Origin: DATJKD01 sp963834855
Lineage (GTDB): Bacteria > Pseudomonadota > Gammaproteobacteria > Steroidobacterales > Steroidobacteraceae
Direction: 5' to 3'
Assembly (NCBI GenBank): GCA_963834855.1
Contig: CAWIDH010000027.1
Span: forward strand, 248,001-312,000
Length of the DNA stretch: 64,000 bases
In this document: positions 1 through 14,337 of the stretch, piece by piece
How positions within the stretch are numbered: the first letter of the stretch is position 1
How the letters are laid out: every line of letters begins with the position of its first letter
The notes under the pieces: model-generated
What the model saw: the letters and a program-made list of their open reading frames with translations, nothing else
Database searches by the model: none
What the model was told of the DNA's origin: nothing
Made by a program: the position numbers and the translations under genes

Positions 1-1
1 G

Positions 2-1399
2 CTCGACAAGGCCGGTGGCGACCGCAAGATCGCGGTGTACGACCTGGGCGGCGGCACGTTCGACATCTCCATCATCGAGCTCGCGGACGTCGACGGCGAA
101 CGCCAGTTCGAGGTGCTCGCCACGAACGGCGATACTTTCCTGGGCGGCGAGGACTTCGACAAGCGGATCATCGACTATCTCGCGGCGGAGTTCCTGAAGG
201 AGAGCGGCGTCGACGTGCGCCGCGATCCGCTTGCCATGCAGCGGCTCAAGGAAGCCTCGGAAAAGGCCAAGATCGAGCTGTCGTCGAGCCAGCAGACAGA
301 GGTCAACCTGCCGTACATCACGGCGGATGCCTCCGGTCCCAAGCACCTCGCCATGAAGCTCACGCGCGCCAAGCTCGAGTCACTGGTCGAGGACCTCGTG
401 CAGAAGACCATCGAGCCCTGCCGCATCGCGCTCAAGGACTCGGAGCTGTCGATGAAGGACATCTCGGAAGTGATCCTCGTCGGCGGTCAGACCCGGATGC
501 CGCTCGTACAGAAGGTCGTGAAGGACCTCTTCGGCAAGGAGCCGCGCAAGGACGTGAACCCGGACGAGGCGGTCGCGGTCGGCGCCGCCATCCAGGCGGG
601 CGTGCTGACGGGCGAGGTCAAGGACGTGCTGCTCCTCGACGTCACGCCACTCTCGCTCGGCATCGAGACGCTGGGCGGCGTGATGACCAAGCTCATCGAG
701 AAGAACACCACGATCCCGACCAAGGCGAACCAGACCTTCTCGACGGCGGACGACAACCAGACCGCCGTGACGATCCACGTCCTGCAGGGCGAGCGCGACC
801 GCGCGGGCGACAACAAGTCGCTCGGCCGCTTCGACCTCTCGGACCTCCCGCCGGCCCCGCGCGGCATGCCGCAGATCGAGGTCACCTTCGACATCGACGC
901 GAACGGCATCCTGCACGTGTCGGCGAAGGACAAGGCGACGGGCAAGGAGCAGAAGATCGTCATCAAGGCCTCGAGCGGCCTCACGGAGGACGAGATCAAG
1001 CGCATGGTCCGCGACGCCGAGGCGCACGCCGAGGAGGACAAGAAGTTCCGCGAGCTGGCGGAGATCCGCAATCGCGCAGATGCGCTGCTGCACTCGACCG
1101 AGAAGGCGCTCAAGGACCTGGGCGACAAGGTCCAGGCGGCGGATCGCGCCAAGGCGGAGTCGGCGATCTCGGACCTGAAGAGCGTGCTCAAGGGCGACGA
1201 CAAGGACGTCATCGAGACCAAGGCACGCGCGCTCGCCGAGGCCTCCGCCGCGATCGCGCAGCAGGCCTACGCGAGCCAGCAGGAGCCCGGTCCGTCGGGC
1301 GGCGGGGAGCCTTCGGGCGGACCTTCCGGCGGGGCCAAGGAGGAAGTGCTCGATGCCGAGTTCGAAGAGGTCAAGGACAAGGATCGCAAGACCTCGTAA
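2..1399 (+). CDS. dnaK: Chaperone protein DnaK (Hsp70), 3' part
   Basis: The 5' end is outside the window and the frame enters at base 2. DnaK is the cytosolic Hsp70 ATPase that binds unfolded peptides with DnaJ and GrpE. The visible part starts in the nucleotide-binding domain with the phosphate loop LGGGTFD and continues through VGGQTRMP. Next come the linker and the beta-sandwich substrate-binding domain (LSLGIETLGG, NQTAV), then a charged helical lid. The tail is Gly/Pro-rich and ends with the acidic DAEFEEVKDKD motif typical of proteobacterial DnaK. dnaJ follows after a strong hairpin terminator, the usual dnaK-dnaJ order. No frame damage is seen. Confidence 0.98.
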   Translation, partial: LDKAGGDRKIAVYDLGGGTFDISIIELADVDGERQFEVLATNGDTFLGGEDFDKRIIDYLAAEFLKESGVDVRRDPLAMQRLKEASEKAKIELSSSQQTEVNLPYITADASGPKHLAMKLTRAKLESLVEDLVQKTIEPCRIALKDSELSMKDISEVILVGGQTRMPLVQKVVKDLFGKEPRKDVNPDEAVAVGAAIQAGVLTGEVKDVLLLDVTPLSLGIETLGGVMTKLIEKNTTIPTKANQTFSTADDNQTAVTIHVLQGERDRAGDNKSLGRFDLSDLPPAPRGMPQIEVTFDIDANGILHVSAKDKATGKEQKIVIKASSGLTEDEIKRMVRDAEAHAEEDKKFRELAEIRNRADALLHSTEKALKDLGDKVQAADRAKAESAISDLKSVLKGDDKDVIETKARALAEASAAIAQQAYASQQEPGPSGGGEPSGGPSGGAKEEVLDAEFEEVKDKDRKTS

Positions 1400-1432
1400 C
1401 CTGCCCCGGAAGCATGACGCAGTGACGGAAAT

Positions 1433-1465
1433 CGCCGCGGGCTCCAGGGCCCGCGGCGTTTCCTT
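1433..1465 (+). terminator. Intrinsic terminator between dnaK and dnaJ
   Basis: A perfect 10-bp stem (CGCCGCGGGC paired with GCCCGCGGCG) with a 6-nt loop is followed by TTTCCTT. It begins 34 nt after the dnaK stop. It probably attenuates read-through so that dnaJ is made at a lower level than dnaK. Confidence 0.8.
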
Positions 1466-1488
1466 ATAAAGAACAGGTTGGAACCGGC

Positions 1489-2619
1489 ATGTCCAGACGC
1501 GATTACTACCAGGTGCTCGACGTCCCGCGAACGGCGACGGAGGCGGAGATCAAGAAGGCGTACCGCCGTCTCGCGATGAAGTACCACCCGGACCGCAACC
1601 CGGACGACCACGAGGCCGAGGGCCGGTTCAAGGAGGTCAAGGAGGCCTACGAGGTGTTGTGCGACGCGCCGAAGCGCGCCGCCTACGACCAGTTCGGCCA
1701 CGCCGGGGTGGATGCTTCGCGCGGCGCGGGCCAGGGGTTCGATCCGCGCGAGGCCTTCGGCGACATCTTCGGCGAGGTTTTCGGCGACATCTTCGGCGGC
1801 GGCCGGCGCAATCGCTCCGGGGTCTATCGCGGCGCCGACCTGCGCTACGAGCTCGAACTCGACCTCGAACAGGCGGTGTTCGGCGGCACATCCAGCGTCG
1901 AGTTCGCGACGCTGTCGGAGTGCGAGGAGTGCAAGGGCTCGGGCTCGGCAAAGGGCGCCAAGCCGGCCATCTGCGAGACCTGCCGCGGGGCGGGACAGGT
2001 GCGCATGCAGCAGGGATTCTTCGCGCTCCAGCAGACCTGTCCGCGCTGCCAGGGGCGGGGGCAGGTCGTCACCGATCCCTGTACAGGGTGCCGCGGCCAG
2101 GGCCGCCTGCGACGACAGAAGACGCTGTCGGTCAAGGTCCCGGCGGGCGTGGACACCGGCGATCGGATCCGCCTGGCCGGCGAAGGCGAGGCAGGGCGGA
2201 ATGGCGGGCCGGCCGGCGATCTCTACGTCGAGATCCGGGTCCGCGAGCACCGGATCTTCGAGCGCGACGGCAGCCACTTGTCCTGCGAGGTGCCGGTAAG
2301 CTTCGCCAGCGCGACGCTGGGCGGTAGCATCGAGGTGCCGACCCTCGACGGCAGCGCGACGATCAAGGTGCCGCCCGAGACACAGTCGGGCCGCGTGTTC
2401 CGACTGCGCGAGAAAGGGATCAAGCCCGTGCGTGGCGGTCCGACGGGTGATCTCTTCTGCCGCGTGGTGGTGGAGACGCCGGTCAATCTCACGCGCCACC
2501 AGAAGGACCTCCTCAAGGAGTTCGAGGAGTCGCTCAAGTCCGATGCGAAGCGGCATCATCCCCGCGAGGAATCGTGGCTTGCCGGTGTCAAGCGGTTCTT
2601 CTCCGGCCTGCGGGAGTAA
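1489..2619 (+). CDS. dnaJ: Chaperone protein DnaJ (Hsp40)
   Basis: Co-chaperone that stimulates DnaK ATPase activity and delivers substrates. At 376 aa it matches the family. The N-terminal J domain has the HPD motif at residues 33-35. A Gly/Phe-rich stretch follows (GQGFDPREAFGDIFG). The zinc-binding domain has four CxxCxGxG-type repeats (CEECKGSG, CETCRGAG, CPRCQGRG, CTGCRGQG), and then come the C-terminal substrate-binding domains. The ATG lies 23 nt after the terminator hairpin tract and has only a weak Shine-Dalgarno. dapB starts 3 nt after its stop, so the two are probably co-transcribed. Confidence 0.97.
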   Translation: MSRRDYYQVLDVPRTATEAEIKKAYRRLAMKYHPDRNPDDHEAEGRFKEVKEAYEVLCDAPKRAAYDQFGHAGVDASRGAGQGFDPREAFGDIFGEVFGDIFGGGRRNRSGVYRGADLRYELELDLEQAVFGGTSSVEFATLSECEECKGSGSAKGAKPAICETCRGAGQVRMQQGFFALQQTCPRCQGRGQVVTDPCTGCRGQGRLRRQKTLSVKVPAGVDTGDRIRLAGEGEAGRNGGPAGDLYVEIRVREHRIFERDGSHLSCEVPVSFASATLGGSIEVPTLDGSATIKVPPETQSGRVFRLREKGIKPVRGGPTGDLFCRVVVETPVNLTRHQKDLLKEFEESLKSDAKRHHPREESWLAGVKRFFSGLRE

Positions 2620-2622
2620 TCC

Positions 2623-3426
2623 ATGGTCGGCATCGCGCTGTTCGGAGCGACGGGGCGGATGGGCCGGCAGATCCTGCCGCTGATTGCCGCAAGCGATGAC
2701 CTCCGGCTGACGGGTGCGCTGGCCGCTAGCGGCAATCCCGCCATCGGTCGTGACGCCGGGACGACGGTGGCGCTCCCGGCGCTCGGTGCCGTGCTCACCG
2801 ACGATGTCGAGCGCGCGCTCGACGGCGCACAGCTTGCGATCGACTTCACCAGGCCGGCGGCCTCGGTGGCGCACGCGCGGGCCTGCGCCGCGCGGGGTTG
2901 CCCCATCGTCATCGGCACGACGGGCCACGACGCCGCGGCGCACCGCGAGTTGACGGCCATCGCAGGGGTTGTGCCCGTCCTCCTCGCGCCCAACACGAGC
3001 GTGGGGGTTACCCTGCTGCTGCGGCTCGCGGAACTCGCGGCACGTGCGCTGCCCGGGGAGTACGACGCCGAGATCTTCGAAGCCCACCATCGGGACAAGC
3101 TCGACTCGCCGAGCGGCACGGCGCTCGCGCTGGGCGAGGCCGTCGCGCGCGCCCGCGGCACGACCCTCGCCGAGTCGGCGGTCTATTCGCGGGTGGGTGC
3201 CGCCGGGCCGCGGCCGCCGGGTGCGATCGGGTTCAGCGTGCTGCGCGCGGGCGAAATCGTCGGCGAGCACCGCCTCGTATTCGCCGGTCCGGGCGAGCGC
3301 GTCGAGCTCGTCCACCATGCGCAGGACCGGTCCGGATTCGCGCGCGGGGCGCTCGCCGCCGCGCGCTGGTTGGCGTCCGGGCGCACGCCGGGCCTCTACG
3401 GCATGCAGGACGTCTTCGCCCTCTAG
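2623..3426 (+). CDS. dapB: 4-hydroxy-tetrahydrodipicolinate reductase
   Basis: NAD(P)H-dependent reductase of the lysine/meso-diaminopimelate pathway, needed for peptidoglycan. The 267-aa length is normal. The Rossmann dinucleotide motif FGATGRMGR is at the N-terminus. The substrate and catalytic region is EIFEAHHRDKLDSPSGTA, with the family His-His and Lys. The start ATG is 3 nt after the dnaJ stop. The gene is followed by a 774-nt non-coding gap that holds a long palindromic repeat before carA. Confidence 0.97.
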   Translation: MVGIALFGATGRMGRQILPLIAASDDLRLTGALAASGNPAIGRDAGTTVALPALGAVLTDDVERALDGAQLAIDFTRPAASVAHARACAARGCPIVIGTTGHDAAAHRELTAIAGVVPVLLAPNTSVGVTLLLRLAELAARALPGEYDAEIFEAHHRDKLDSPSGTALALGEAVARARGTTLAESAVYSRVGAAGPRPPGAIGFSVLRAGEIVGEHRLVFAGPGERVELVHHAQDRSGFARGALAAARWLASGRTPGLYGMQDVFAL

Positions 3427-3439
3427 TGTCGTCGGCTGC

Positions 3440-4045
3440 TGCGGTGGCTACTTGCCGGCGCTCGGCCACAGTGGCTCGCTGCTCGCCGGCGCTCGGCCCG
3501 GGTGCCTCGCTGGGCCGCAACCACGATCGAGGGTCGATGCAGGGCTGAAGATGGGTGCCCCGCACGTCCGGTCGGCGCACACCGTGTCGTCAGCGGTATC
3601 GCGGAATCGTCGCGGAGTCATGACTTCAGAGTGGTCCGCGACGTCTACCTGCGGCAGCGGAGACGTCGTTGCGGCCCACGAGCCACCCGGTCCAAACGCC
3701 GGCTCGCTGATACCGCGGTGGCCTCCGGATCACTGAGGCCGCAGTTGGATGACGAGCCGGCGTCTGGACGCGGTGTATCCCAGCCGCGACGAGGCTTCGG
3801 CGTGCGCAGGTGGACGTCGCGGGCACTCGGAGCGAAGGTCGCCTCGACGATTCCGCGATACCAGCGACCGTTCGGCGTGCTCCGACAAGACGTGCGGGGC
3901 ACCCATCTTGCAGCCTGCAACGACCGTGATCGTGGTGAGCGGCTGGGGATACACCGCGGCCGGGCGTCGGCGAGCAGCGAGCCACTGTGGCCGGGTGCCG
4001 GCGAGCAGCGGCCACCGCGGCCGGGCGTCGGCGCGCAACCACCGC
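3440..4045. repeat. Long imperfect palindrome with flanking ~31-bp iterons (copy A)
   Basis: Almost the whole dapB-carA gap is one imperfect inverted repeat. The block ATGGGTGCCCCGCACGTC at 3551-3568 has its exact reverse complement at 3889-3906, which puts the centre near 3729. Similarity between the arms extends outward to units of the type CCGGGCGTCGGCGAGCAGCG repeated about every 31 bp at both ends (3450-3515 and 3957-4045). The same architecture recurs at about 14338-14990. Open frames inside it are by-products of high GC and symmetry. It could be a large REP/MITE-like unit or a structured RNA; no function is known to me. Confidence 0.8.
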
Positions 4046-4050
4046 TGCCG

Positions 4051-4079
4051 TGGCGAAGGCAGCCCTCGTCGCGTAAACT
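4051..4079 (+). promoter_or_regulatory. Possible sigma-70 promoter for carA
   Basis: A -10-like TAAACT (4074-4079) lies 17 nt after a poor -35-like TGGCGA (4051-4056), just where palindromic element A ends. The tpiA promoter occupies the same relative place after element B. The -35 match is weak, so this is tentative. Confidence 0.35.
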
Positions 4080-4200
4080 CGCCACCCCGACCCGCGAGCA
4101 GATTCCCCCGGGGTGAGTCATCGCTCATCCGCCGGCGTCTGCACGCGCGAAACACGCCGACAGCCACACCGGCAGGCGGGTTTCACAGGAGGGCACGACC

Positions 4201-5358
4201 GTGACGACACCCGCAGTGCTGGCGCTCGAGGACGGCACGGTGTTTCGCGGAATCTCCATCGGCGCCTCCGGCACGACCACGGGCGAGGTCGTGTTCAACA
4301 CCGCGATGACCGGCTACCAGGAGATCCTCACGGATCCGTCCTATGCCCGCCAGATCGTCACGCTCACCTATCCGCACATCGGCAACACGGGCACCAACCC
4401 GGGTGATCTCGAGTCCCCGGTCATCCAGGCGGCGGGCCTCGTGATCCGCGACCTGCCCGCGCAGCACTCGAACTGGCGCGCGACCGGCTCGCTGCCCGCG
4501 TTCCTGGCGCGCGGCGGTGTCGTCGCCATCGCAGGCATCGACACGCGCAAGCTCACGCGGATCCTGCGCGAGAAGGGCGCGCAATCGGGGTGCATCGCGA
4601 GCGGTGACGCGGCCTCCCGCGCGGATCTCGCGGTCGCCGCCGCGCGCCGGTTCCCGGGCCTGAAGGGCATGGACCTGGCCAAGGTGGTCTCGACGCGGCG
4701 CACCTACCAGTGGAACGAGGGTACGAACTGGGCGCACGAACAGGGGCGCAAGCGCCGGCCAGGCCAGCGCATGCATGTGGTCGCCTATGACTTCGGCATC
4801 AAGCGCAACATCCTGCGCCTGCTCGCGGATCACGGCTGCCGCATCACGGTCGTCCCCGCCCAGACGCCGGCCGGGGAGGTGCTGCGGATGTCCCCGGACG
4901 GCGTATTCCTGTCGAACGGCCCGGGTGACCCGGAACCCTGCACCTACGCCATCGAAGCGATCCGGGACTTCCTGGCCGCGGGCACGCCGCTCTTCGGCAT
5001 CTGCCTCGGCCTGCAGCTGCTCGGCCTCGCGAGTGGTGCCAAGACCATCAAGATGAAGTTCGGCCACCACGGCGCGAATCATCCGGTCCTCGACCTCGAG
5101 ACCGGCCGGGTCTTCATCTCCAGCCAGAACCACGGCTTCGCCGTGGATGAAGCGACGCTGCCCGGCAGCGTCCGCGCCACTCACCGATCGCTCTTTGACG
5201 GATCGCTGCAGGGCATCTCGCACGTCGACAAGCCGGCGTTCGGGTTCCAGGGCCACCCGGAGGCGAGCCCCGGGCCGCGCGAGCTGACGCCCCTGTTCTC
5301 GCGCTTCGTCGAATCGATGCTGCGCAAGGGCACGCTGCCGATCCGCAGGCTTTCCTGA
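4201..5358 (+). CDS. carA: Carbamoyl-phosphate synthase small subunit
   Basis: Glutamine amidotransferase subunit that supplies ammonia to CarB for carbamoyl phosphate, used for arginine and pyrimidines. It has 385 aa. The N-terminal half is the CPSase small-chain domain. The C-terminal class I glutaminase has its nucleophile in GICLGLQ (Cys268) and the His/Glu pair in GHPEAS (His352, Glu354). The start is GTG at 4201, supported by AGGAGGG at 4187-4193. carB begins 10 nt after the stop, so they form one operon. Confidence 0.97.
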   Translation: MTTPAVLALEDGTVFRGISIGASGTTTGEVVFNTAMTGYQEILTDPSYARQIVTLTYPHIGNTGTNPGDLESPVIQAAGLVIRDLPAQHSNWRATGSLPAFLARGGVVAIAGIDTRKLTRILREKGAQSGCIASGDAASRADLAVAAARRFPGLKGMDLAKVVSTRRTYQWNEGTNWAHEQGRKRRPGQRMHVVAYDFGIKRNILRLLADHGCRITVVPAQTPAGEVLRMSPDGVFLSNGPGDPEPCTYAIEAIRDFLAAGTPLFGICLGLQLLGLASGAKTIKMKFGHHGANHPVLDLETGRVFISSQNHGFAVDEATLPGSVRATHRSLFDGSLQGISHVDKPAFGFQGHPEASPGPRELTPLFSRFVESMLRKGTLPIRRLS

Positions 5359-5368
5359 CCCGACGCCC

Positions 5369-8589
<3,221 letters not shown>

Positions 8590-8593
<4 letters not shown>

Positions 8594-9066
8594 TCCGTAA
8601 GCCATTGACCAGACATGGTGCAGAGAAGCTGCGCGAAGACCTCAGGCGACTCAAGACGATCGAACGTCCGCATGTCATCCAGGCGATCGCCGAGGCACGC
8701 GCGCACGGTGACCTGAGCGAGAACGCCGAATACCACGCGGCACGCGAGCAGCAGGGGTTCATCGAGGGCCGAATCAAGAACATCGAGCATGCGCTGTCGC
8801 ACTGCGAAATCATCGACGTGACGCGGTTGCCGGCGAGCTCGCGCGTCGTATTCGGGGCGACCGTGCACCTCGAGGACCAGGAGGACGGCGCGGAACTCAG
8901 CTACCAGATCGTCGGGGAGCTCGAGGCCGATGCGCGCGCCGGCCTGATCTCCATCAGCTCGCCGATCGCGCGCGCGCTGGTCGGCAAGTCCGAAGGCGAC
9001 GTCGTCGAAGTGGCGGTCCCCGGCGGCACGAAGGCCTACGAGATCGTCGCCGTGCGCTACGCCTGA
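8590..9066 (+). CDS. greA: Transcription elongation factor GreA
   Basis: Binds the RNA polymerase secondary channel and promotes cleavage of backtracked transcripts. At 158 aa it has the N-terminal antiparallel coiled coil with the acidic tip region (GDLSENAEYHAAREQQ) and a C-terminal FKBP-like domain (IGKSEGD-type segment, here LVGKSEGDVVEV). The start overlaps the carB stop and has a strong site (AAGGAGG at 8577-8583). The carAB-greA order is typical of gammaproteobacteria. Confidence 0.97.
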
Positions 9067-9077
9067 CGGCGCGTCGC

Positions 9078-9378
9078 TTAGGTTCCAGTCGGGGAGGAGG
9101 ATCCCGGGCTTGTCGCGGTTCGGACGGTAGAAGAGGGCAACGTGGCCGATCCGCTGCACGAGCTCGGCCCGCGTGGCCCGCGCGAGTTCGCCGAGCAGGG
9201 CATCCCGCTCGTCGCGGTCGCCGACCCGCGCGCGGAGCTTGACCAGCTCGTGATCGGCGAGCGCGCGGTCGAGCTCCGCCACGAGACTCGCGCCCAGGCC
9301 CCCCTTGCCGGCCAGAACGATCGGCTTGCGATCGTGTCCAAGTCGACGGAGGTATTTGCGTTGTGCGTCGGACAGCAT
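9078..9378 (-). CDS. yhbY: Ribosome assembly RNA-binding protein YhbY (3' end probably frameshifted)
   Basis: Small CRM-domain RNA-binding protein linked to 50S subunit assembly. The start ATG at 9378 gives MLSDAQRKYLRRLGHDRKP, then the conserved GKGGL loop and a C-terminal FYRPN..PGILLPDWN. The family ends about here, near 97 aa. In this frame there is no stop. It runs on antisense to greA until 8584, giving a 264-aa frame. A TAA lies at 9078-9080 in the next frame, so skipping one base would give a normal-length protein. Either one base has been inserted in the sequence or the gene really overlaps greA. Convergent with greA and divergent from rlmE. Confidence 0.8.
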
Positions 9379-9483
9379 GAGGAAGAGGCTGGAGGCGAAG
9401 AGACTGGAGGCTATGGGCTGGAGGCTGTAGGTCGGAAGTGCACCTCTGGCTCCAGCCCACAGCCTATAGCCTATAGCCCGATC

Positions 9484-10110
9484 ATGTCCCGCCGCACCCG
9501 GAGTTCCGCACGCTGGCTCGCCGAGCATGCCTCGGACCCGTACGTGAAGCGCGCGCACGAGGAAGGCTGGCGGTCGCGGGCCGCGTTCAAGCTGGAGGAG
9601 ATCCAGCGCAGCGACCACCTGCTGCGGCCGGGCATGACCGTCGTCGATCTCGGCGCCGCCCCGGGCGGCTGGAGCCAGTACGCCGCGAGGATCCTTGCAG
9701 GACGCGGTCGGGTGATCGCGGTCGACATATTGCCGGTCGCGGGGTTGTCCGGGGTGGAGGTGCTGCAGGGCGACTTCTCGGAGCAGGCCACGCTCGAGCG
9801 GCTGCTCGCGACGCTCGAGGGGTCGAAGGCGGACCTTGTTTTGTCCGACATGGCCCCCAACACAATGGGCATCGCAGAGGTCGATCACGACCGCTCGATG
9901 CATCTGGCGGAGCTGGCCGTCGAGTTCGCGACCCAGGCACTGCGCCCCGGCGGTGACCTGCTCTTGAAGGTTTTTCAAGGCCGGGAGTTCCAGGCGATTG
10001 TCGCCCGGCTGCGTCGCGCCTTTGAAACGGTGAAATTGCGCAAGCCGAAAGCGTCGAGAGCACGCAGCCCCGAGATGTACGTTCTGGCACGGGGATATCG
10101 ATTGGTGTAG
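9484..10110 (+). CDS. rlmE: 23S rRNA (uridine(2552)-2'-O)-methyltransferase RlmE (FtsJ)
   Basis: SAM-dependent methyltransferase that modifies U2552 in the ribosomal A loop during late 50S assembly. At 208 aa from the ATG at 9484, it has the SAM motif DLGAAPGGWSQ. The K-D-K-E catalytic set is visible in FKLEEI, SDMAPN, LLKVFQG and SPEMYVL. A longer open frame upstream is antisense to yhbY and is not used. The ~100-nt gap to the divergent yhbY contains short GGCTATAG-type direct and inverted repeats. ftsH follows after 64 nt, the usual rlmE-ftsH pair. Confidence 0.96.
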   Translation: MSRRTRSSARWLAEHASDPYVKRAHEEGWRSRAAFKLEEIQRSDHLLRPGMTVVDLGAAPGGWSQYAARILAGRGRVIAVDILPVAGLSGVEVLQGDFSEQATLERLLATLEGSKADLVLSDMAPNTMGIAEVDHDRSMHLAELAVEFATQALRPGGDLLLKVFQGREFQAIVARLRRAFETVKLRKPKASRARSPEMYVLARGYRLV

Positions 10111-10174
10111 TGTCGGTCGCGCCTGACGCGGGAATTGTGCCCGGCGCCAGGCAGCGGATCTGAGGTCAAGGAAA

Positions 10175-12092
<1,918 letters not shown>

Positions 12093-12104
12093 ACATCACC
12101 CGAC

Positions 12105-12133
12105 GCGCCCGGTCCAGCCGGGCGCCGCGTTTT
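12105..12133 (+). terminator. Possible terminator after ftsH
   Basis: An 8-bp GC stem (GCGCCCGG/CCGGGCGC) with a 5-nt loop, followed four bases later by TTTT. It sits between ftsH and folP. The short, offset T run makes it a weak candidate. Confidence 0.45.
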
Positions 12134-12155
12134 CGGTGACCCGCGCCAGTCGCCG

Positions 12156-13001
12156 ATGATGCAGCTCGACTGCCGCGGTCTCGCGCTCGCCCTCGACCCG
12201 CCGGTGGTCATGGGCGTGCTCAACGTCACTCCTGACTCGTTCTCCGACGGCGGACTCCACGCGGATGCGGCCGCGGCGGTCGCTCATGGCCTGCGGATGA
12301 CGGAGGAGGGTGCGGCGATTATCGACGTGGGCGGCGAGTCGACGCGGCCGGGCGCCGCGCCGGTGTCGGTCGATGAAGAGCTGTCGCGCGTGCTCCCGGT
12401 GATCGAGCGGCTCGCCCGGCAAGTCGCAGTGCCCGTCTCGGTCGACACCAGCAGGCCCCAGGTGATGCAGGCGGCGGTGGCGGCCGGGGCGCGAATGATC
12501 AACGACGTGCGGGCGCTGCGCACGCCCGGGGCACTCGAGGCAGCGGCCGAAAGCGGCGCCGCAGTCTGCCTGATGCACATGCAGGGCGAGCCTGCTGGCA
12601 TGCAGGCAGATCCGCGCTACGACGATGTCGTGAGCGAGGTCCGCGATTTCCTCGCGGGTCGCGTCGAGGCGTGCCGCGCCGCGGGGATCCCCCGCGAGCG
12701 GCTCTGCGTCGATCCGGGGATCGGTTTTGGCAAGCGTCTGGACCACAATCTTGCGTTGCTCGCGCGGCTCGAGGAGCTGGAGGAAGGCCTCGTGCCGCTG
12801 TTGGTGGGCGTCTCCCGCAAGTCGCTGATCGGTATCATCACGGGCCGCGGCGCCGGTGAGAGGCTGGCCGGCAGCGTCGCGCTCGCGGCGCTCTGCGCGT
12901 ACCGCGGCGCCTCGATCGTGCGGGCCCACGACGTGGCGGCAACCGTGGACGCCGTGAGGATCGGCGCCGCATTGCGCCGGAACGGGAAAAAGGGGAGCTG
13001 A
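12156..13001 (+). CDS. folP: Dihydropteroate synthase
   Basis: Joins pABA to 6-hydroxymethyl-dihydropterin diphosphate in folate synthesis and is the sulfonamide target. The 281-aa TIM barrel shows both signatures: MGVLNVTPDSFSDGG near residue 20 and IDVGGESTRPGA near residue 60. The pterin/phosphate-binding DPGIGFGK and the later VGVSRKS follow. Two adjacent ATGs (12156, 12159) are possible starts. glmM begins 2 nt after the stop, the common ftsH-folP-glmM cluster. Confidence 0.97.
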   Translation: MMQLDCRGLALALDPPVVMGVLNVTPDSFSDGGLHADAAAAVAHGLRMTEEGAAIIDVGGESTRPGAAPVSVDEELSRVLPVIERLARQVAVPVSVDTSRPQVMQAAVAAGARMINDVRALRTPGALEAAAESGAAVCLMHMQGEPAGMQADPRYDDVVSEVRDFLAGRVEACRAAGIPRERLCVDPGIGFGKRLDHNLALLARLEELEEGLVPLLVGVSRKSLIGIITGRGAGERLAGSVALAALCAYRGASIVRAHDVAATVDAVRIGAALRRNGKKGS

Positions 13002-13003
13002 AC

Positions 13004-14335
13004 GTGGCGAGGAAATATTTCGGTACCGACGGCGTGCGCGGACGGGTCGGGGAATATCCGATGACCGTCGATTTCGCGTTGCGGCTCGCCAGTACAGCGG
13101 CACGCGTGCTCGCGCCGCAGGGCGGCCGCGCGCTCGTCGGCAAGGACACGCGTCTTTCTGGTTACATGTTCGAGGCCGCGCTCGAGGCGGGCTTCGTCGC
13201 GGCCGGCGTGGACGTGAACCTGATCGGCCCGCTCCCGACGCCCGGGATTGCCTACCTGACGCAGCGCTTCGAGTGCAGCTTCGGTGTCGTGATCAGCGCC
13301 TCCCACAACCTCTACGACGACAACGGCATCAAGTTCTTCGACGGCAACGGCGGCAAGCTCTCCGACGAGATCGAGGAGCAGATCGAGCGGGAGCTGGAGA
13401 AGCCGCCGCTCACGCGCGCATCGAACGCCCTGGGCCGCGCGACCCGCATCGACAAGTCGCGCGGCGTGTACCAGGAGTTCTGCGCCTCGACGCTGCCGAA
13501 GGGCATGGACCTGACGGGCCTCAAGATCGTAATCGACTGCGCGAATGGCGCGGCGTACAAGGTCGGGCCGCGCATCCTCGCGGACCTGGGCGCCGAGATC
13601 GTGCCGATCGGCTGCTCGCCGAACGGCCGCAACATCAACGTCAACTGCGGATCGACGGCGCCCGAGCTGCTGCGGATGATGGTTCCCGGCGTCGGTGCCG
13701 ACGTCGGCATCGCGCTCGACGGCGACGGCGATCGCCTGGTCATGGTGGACGCCGCAGGGCACCTGATGGACGGCGATCACCTGCTCTACATCATCGCCCG
13801 CGACCGGCGTTCGCAGGGCGAGCTCAGGGGCCCGGTCGTCGGCACCGTCATGAGCAACCTCGGGCTCGAGCACGCGCTGGCGGTCGAGGGCATCCCCTTC
13901 CTGCGCGCGAGGGTCGGCGACCGCTACGTGCTCGCGATGCTCAGGGAGCACGACGGCGTGCTCGGCGGCGAAACCTCCGGGCATCTCCTCTGTCTCGATC
14001 GCACGACGACGGGTGACGGGCTCGTGAGTGCGCTCCAGGTGCTGGCCGCGATGCGGCGTACGGGCCTGCCGCTCGCCCAGCTGGCCGCCGGCATGACGCA
14101 GTATCCGCAGGTGATGGTCAACGTGCGCGTACAGGAACGGACGGACCCGTTACGCTCCGCGGCGATCCAGGCCGCCGTGCAGCGCGCCGAGCGCCAGCTC
14201 GGCGATTTCGGCCGCGTGGTGCTGCGGGCGTCGGGCACAGAGCCCGTCATTCGCGTCATGGTCGAGGGCCGCGAGCCTGGTGAAGTCAACCGCCTCGCGA
14301 ACGAGCTCGCGGATACCGTGCGCAAGGCCGTCTGA
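13004..14335 (+). CDS. glmM: Phosphoglucosamine mutase
   Basis: Converts glucosamine-6-phosphate to glucosamine-1-phosphate for UDP-GlcNAc, peptidoglycan and LPS. At 443 aa it begins with GTG (ARKYFGTDGVRG motif). The phosphoserine loop is ISASHN with Ser100, the metal loop is DGDGDR, the sugar-binding loop is GGETSGH, and the C-terminal phosphate-binding loop is RASGTEPVIR. It directly follows folP. Downstream lies the second long palindrome, then tpiA. Confidence 0.97.
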   Translation: MARKYFGTDGVRGRVGEYPMTVDFALRLASTAARVLAPQGGRALVGKDTRLSGYMFEAALEAGFVAAGVDVNLIGPLPTPGIAYLTQRFECSFGVVISASHNLYDDNGIKFFDGNGGKLSDEIEEQIERELEKPPLTRASNALGRATRIDKSRGVYQEFCASTLPKGMDLTGLKIVIDCANGAAYKVGPRILADLGAEIVPIGCSPNGRNINVNCGSTAPELLRMMVPGVGADVGIALDGDGDRLVMVDAAGHLMDGDHLLYIIARDRRSQGELRGPVVGTVMSNLGLEHALAVEGIPFLRARVGDRYVLAMLREHDGVLGGETSGHLLCLDRTTTGDGLVSALQVLAAMRRTGLPLAQLAAGMTQYPQVMVNVRVQERTDPLRSAAIQAAVQRAERQLGDFGRVVLRASGTEPVIRVMVEGREPGEVNRLANELADTVRKAV

Positions 14336-14337
14336 GC

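Noticed and set aside
3427..4200. Several 100-200 codon open frames in the dapB-carA gap and in the glmM-tpiA gap
   Set aside because: Their peptides (for example MGAPHV.., SRNRRG..) appear on both strands because the DNA is palindromic. No ribosome sites or codon bias support them, so I treat the regions as repeats.
4090..4200. Riboswitch or leader peptide before carA
   Set aside because: No conserved aptamer, PurR/PyrR-like site or short leader ORF with a recognisable attenuator was found; only a ribosome site and a weak promoter are visible.
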